Assembly (NCBI RefSeq): GCF_900177725.1
Contig: NZ_FXAT01000012.1
Coordinates: 124,001-188,000, forward strand
DNA from: Paraburkholderia susongensis
GTDB taxonomy: Bacteria > Pseudomonadota > Gammaproteobacteria > Burkholderiales > Burkholderiaceae
DNA: 64,000 nt
Reading direction: 5' to 3'
The notes under the pieces are model-generated. The model made no database searches. It had not been told where the DNA came from and was given only the letters and a program-made list of their open reading frames with translations. The translations under genes and the position numbers were made by a program. This document shows positions 61,845 to 64,000 of this stretch, in pieces; position 1 is the first letter of the stretch; every line of letters starts with the position of its first letter.

Positions 61845-63293
61845 TCAGACGCGCTCGCGCCTAGCGGCACCTGAGACGGCGTTCGCATCCATCGCCCGTT
61901 GCAACGCCTCGTACACCTTCGGGCGATTGCATTGCGACACGTTAAAGCGCAGAAAACCGGCCGCTGTCTGCGACGCGCTGAACACGTTGCCCGGCGCGAA
62001 TACCACGTCCGCGCAAAGCGCGTGACGCGCGATATCGGCTGCATCGAGCGCGCCGGGCAAACGCGCCCACACGAACAGACCCGCGCGCGGCCGCGTCCAG
62101 ATATCGAGTCCCGCATAGCCGAGACGCCTGATCGTCTCGCTCATCGCATCGGCGAGCTTCGCGCGCATCGCTTCGAGATGACGCCGGTAGGTGCCGTCCA
62201 CCAGCATCCGATGCACGACGCTCGCAGCGAGCTGGCCGTTGCCGAACGACGTCGCGAGCTTCAGATCGATCAGCGGCTCGATCCATTCGGCGCGCGCGGC
62301 GATGTAGCCGCAGCGCACCGCCGCCGACAGCGTCTTGGAAAAGCTGCCGATCGACACCACCCGCGCGAGCCCGTCGAACGCCGCAAGACGCGGCGCGGCT
62401 TCGTCCTCGAAGTCGGCGAAGATGTCGTCCTCGACGATCAGCAGATCATGCTCGCCCGCGAGCTTGAGCAGCCGATGCGCGACGGCCGGCGCAAGCGTCG
62501 CGCCGGTCGGATTGTGAATCGCCGAGTTGGTCACGTAGAGCCGCGGGCGATGCTCGATCAGCGCGCGCTCGAACGCCGCCAGATCCGGACCTTGCGGCGT
62601 GTACGGCACGCTCGCGATCCGCACGCGATGCGCACGCAGCAAGGCCTGGAAATTGAAGTAGCACGGATCGTCGATCAGCACCGTGTCGCCCGGCTCGAGC
62701 AGGAAGCGGCACACGAGATCGAGCGCATGCGTGCCGCCGTCGGTCAGCACGATCTGCTCGGGCGGCGCATCGACGCCGTGCTGCGCGAGCCGCCACGCCA
62801 GTTGCTGACGCAGCGCGGGCAAGCCGGCCGGGCTCGCGTAATCGGCGAGCAGCGACTGCGGATCGCGCGCGACCGCGCGCAACGCGCGGCGCACGCCGTC
62901 TTCCGGCAGCCACGACGCCGGCATCCAGCCGCAGCCGGGTTTCAAGACTTTCGAGCCGGTCTCCAGCGACTGCCGCGTCAGCCACAACGGATCGACCTCG
63001 CGATCGAGCCGCGGCCCGAGGTCGGCAAGCGTGAACGGCGGCGCATGACCCGACACGAAGAAACCGGAGCCGCGCCGCGCGACGATCACCCCTTCCGCAA
63101 CCAGACGGTCGTATGCTTCCACCACCGTCGACTTCGACACACCGAGCGTGCCGGTCATCGCGCGGATCGACGGCACGCGCGCACCCGGCATCAGCGAACG
63201 GCTTGCGATGCGCTCGCGCAGACTGTCCATCACGAGGCCGACCCGCGTGCCCGCGGTCGCTTCACCGTTCCCGCCGCTCCCATTTTCCGGCAT
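61845..63293 (-). CDS. MocR-type GntR regulator with aminotransferase domain
   Basis: Regulator of 482 residues from the ATG at 63293. The N-terminal GntR winged helix reads LRERIASRSLMPGARVPSIR, then GVSKSTVVEAYDRLVAEGVI. After a linker comes a fold-type I aminotransferase domain: DYASPAGLPALRQQLAWRLA, IVLTDGGTHALDLVCRFLLE, NPTGATLAP, and the PLP Lys in SIGSFSKTLSAAVRCGY. It is divergent from an EamA transporter gene; MocR proteins often control such a neighbouring exporter in response to a PLP-linked effector. Confidence 0.93.
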   Translation of the reverse strand: MPENGSGGNGEATAGTRVGLVMDSLRERIASRSLMPGARVPSIRAMTGTLGVSKSTVVEAYDRLVAEGVIVARRGSGFFVSGHAPPFTLADLGPRLDREVDPLWLTRQSLETGSKVLKPGCGWMPASWLPEDGVRRALRAVARDPQSLLADYASPAGLPALRQQLAWRLAQHGVDAPPEQIVLTDGGTHALDLVCRFLLEPGDTVLIDDPCYFNFQALLRAHRVRIASVPYTPQGPDLAAFERALIEHRPRLYVTNSAIHNPTGATLAPAVAHRLLKLAGEHDLLIVEDDIFADFEDEAAPRLAAFDGLARVVSIGSFSKTLSAAVRCGYIAARAEWIEPLIDLKLATSFGNGQLAASVVHRMLVDGTYRRHLEAMRAKLADAMSETIRRLGYAGLDIWTRPRAGLFVWARLPGALDAADIARHALCADVVFAPGNVFSASQTAAGFLRFNVSQCNRPKVYEALQRAMDANAVSGAARRERV

Positions 63294-63404
63294 CTGTACT
63301 GCTCCATGTTCGGTACAGTTTGTACGAAGTGTACTGATCTGTAGCTTACCGTTTACGTCGACGAGGCGCATCATGGGCCTCTTCGACAGGCATGGATTCT
63401 TCCA
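63294..63404. promoter_or_regulatory. Divergent mocR-eamA control region with four GTAC sites
   Basis: GTAC occurs at 63296, 63313, 63322 and 63331, within CTGTACT, CGGTACAG, TTGTACG and TGTACTG. The last three are 9 bases apart. Short direct and inverted sites like this are typical for MocR dimers. Confidence 0.6.
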
Positions 63405-64000
63405 ATGGATAAGACAACCAACGGCTGGCTCAGCGGTCTCGTGGGCGTGCTGATTTTCAGCGGTTCGCTGCCGGCTACGCGTCTTGCCGTGCAGGGACTC
63501 GACCCGGTGTTTTTGACCGTGGCGCGCGCGACGATCGCAGGCATCCTCGGTCTGCTGCTGTTGCTCGTGTTTCGCGAGACGCGGCCCGCGCGGCGCGATC
63601 TGCTGCCGCTCGTGGTGGTCGCGCTCGGTGTCGTGGTCGGCTTTCCGCTTCTCACGGCGCTCGCGCTGCGCCACGTGAGCGCGGCGCATGCGATCGTGTT
63701 CATCGGCCTTCTGCCGCTTGCCACCGCGATCTTCGGCGTGCTGCGCGGCGGCGAACGTCCACAGCCGGCGTTCTGGCTGTTTTCGGCGCTCGGCAGCGGC
63801 GCGGTGGTCGCGTTCGCGTTGCGCCACGGCGTCGACGCCGCGCCGCTCGGCGACGCGCTGATGCTCGCCGCGATCGTCGTCTGCGGACTCGGTTATGCGG
63901 AAGGCGCGCGCCTGTCGCGCCATCTCGGCGGCTGGCAGGTGATTTCATGGGCGCTCGTGCTGTCGCTGCCGCTGATGCTGCCGCTCGCGTGGTGGACGCG
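63405..64000 (+). CDS. EamA/DMT-superfamily transporter (3' partial)
   Basis: Inner-membrane protein truncated by the window end; 198 codons are visible from the ATG at 63405. The frame reads MDKTTNGWLSGLVGVLIFSG, then TRLAVQGLDPVFLTVARATI and AGILGLLLLLVFRE, the two-helix opening of EamA proteins. At least six helices are present before the sequence stops, with no stop codon. Members export amino acids or metabolites. The divergent MocR regulator and the GTAC sites between them suggest coordinated control. Confidence 0.87.
   Translation, partial: MDKTTNGWLSGLVGVLIFSGSLPATRLAVQGLDPVFLTVARATIAGILGLLLLLVFRETRPARRDLLPLVVVALGVVVGFPLLTALALRHVSAAHAIVFIGLLPLATAIFGVLRGGERPQPAFWLFSALGSGAVVAFALRHGVDAAPLGDALMLAAIVVCGLGYAEGARLSRHLGGWQVISWALVLSLPLMLPLAWWT

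Overview
The window reads as a chromosomal segment of a high-GC betaproteobacterium, most likely Paraburkholderia or a close Burkholderiaceae relative. This is an inference from codon bias, a trimeric-porin-type outer membrane protein, a DUF3331 protein, an OpgC-type membrane protein, a BetR-domain regulator and a long intergenic inverted repeat of a kind I associate with this group. No rRNA, tRNA, CRISPR array, integrase or transposase was seen.

Layout. 1-4346: two ABC transport modules on the + strand, a PotC/PotA-like permease and ATPase, then a family-3 binding protein with two polar amino acid permeases. 4356-8408 (-): a three-subunit periplasmic molybdenum aldehyde/alcohol dehydrogenase (2Fe-2S, Mo subunit with Tat signal, tri-haem cytochrome c). 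8776-21005: a mixed block with a small unknown protein, an NlpD-like LysM lipoprotein, a porin, OpgC, a secreted esterase, an AI-2E family membrane protein, DUF3331, the class II ribonucleotide reductase NrdJ and a Fic protein.

21094-32416 is the highlight. Read together, it looks like a complete sulfolactate dissimilation locus. On the - strand run suyA, suyB, a DctA-type symporter, a ComC-type dehydrogenase and soeA, soeB, soeC, with a divergent GntR/UTRA regulator and a SlcC-type 2-hydroxyacid dehydrogenase beside it. The proposed flow is: DctA-like uptake; SlcC and ComC interconvert (S)- and (R)-sulfolactate via sulfopyruvate; SuyAB cleaves (R)-sulfolactate to pyruvate and sulfite; SoeABC oxidises sulfite to sulfate into the quinone pool. 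Family identities are visible in the proteins; the pathway assignment is inference from gene context.

32651-44452: a diguanylate cyclase with a duplicated sensor domain, an AraC regulator divergent from a zinc alcohol dehydrogenase, a long inverted-repeat element (about 36596-37220), a LysR regulator, a lipoprotein nucleoside hydrolase, Zwf, and a three-gene operon (FAD oxidoreductase, C39-like cysteine peptidase, ornithine-cyclodeaminase-family reductase). 44591-49902: hipBA behind a three-palindrome operator array, then a BetR-receiver regulator convergent with a hybrid kinase whose gene overlaps a sulfite-oxidase-fold protein. 50202-54421: a phosphoribosyltransferase-HAD fusion, a NERD-helicase, a glutathione transferase and a Fur/Zur-type regulator. 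54607-64000: a single-domain response regulator, an RraA-like protein, a TetR/MFS efflux pair with a clear terminator, a zinc-ribbon membrane protein next to an orphan TAXI binding protein, and a MocR regulator divergent from an EamA transporter that runs off the end.

Several intergenic regions carry short direct or inverted repeats; these are listed separately.
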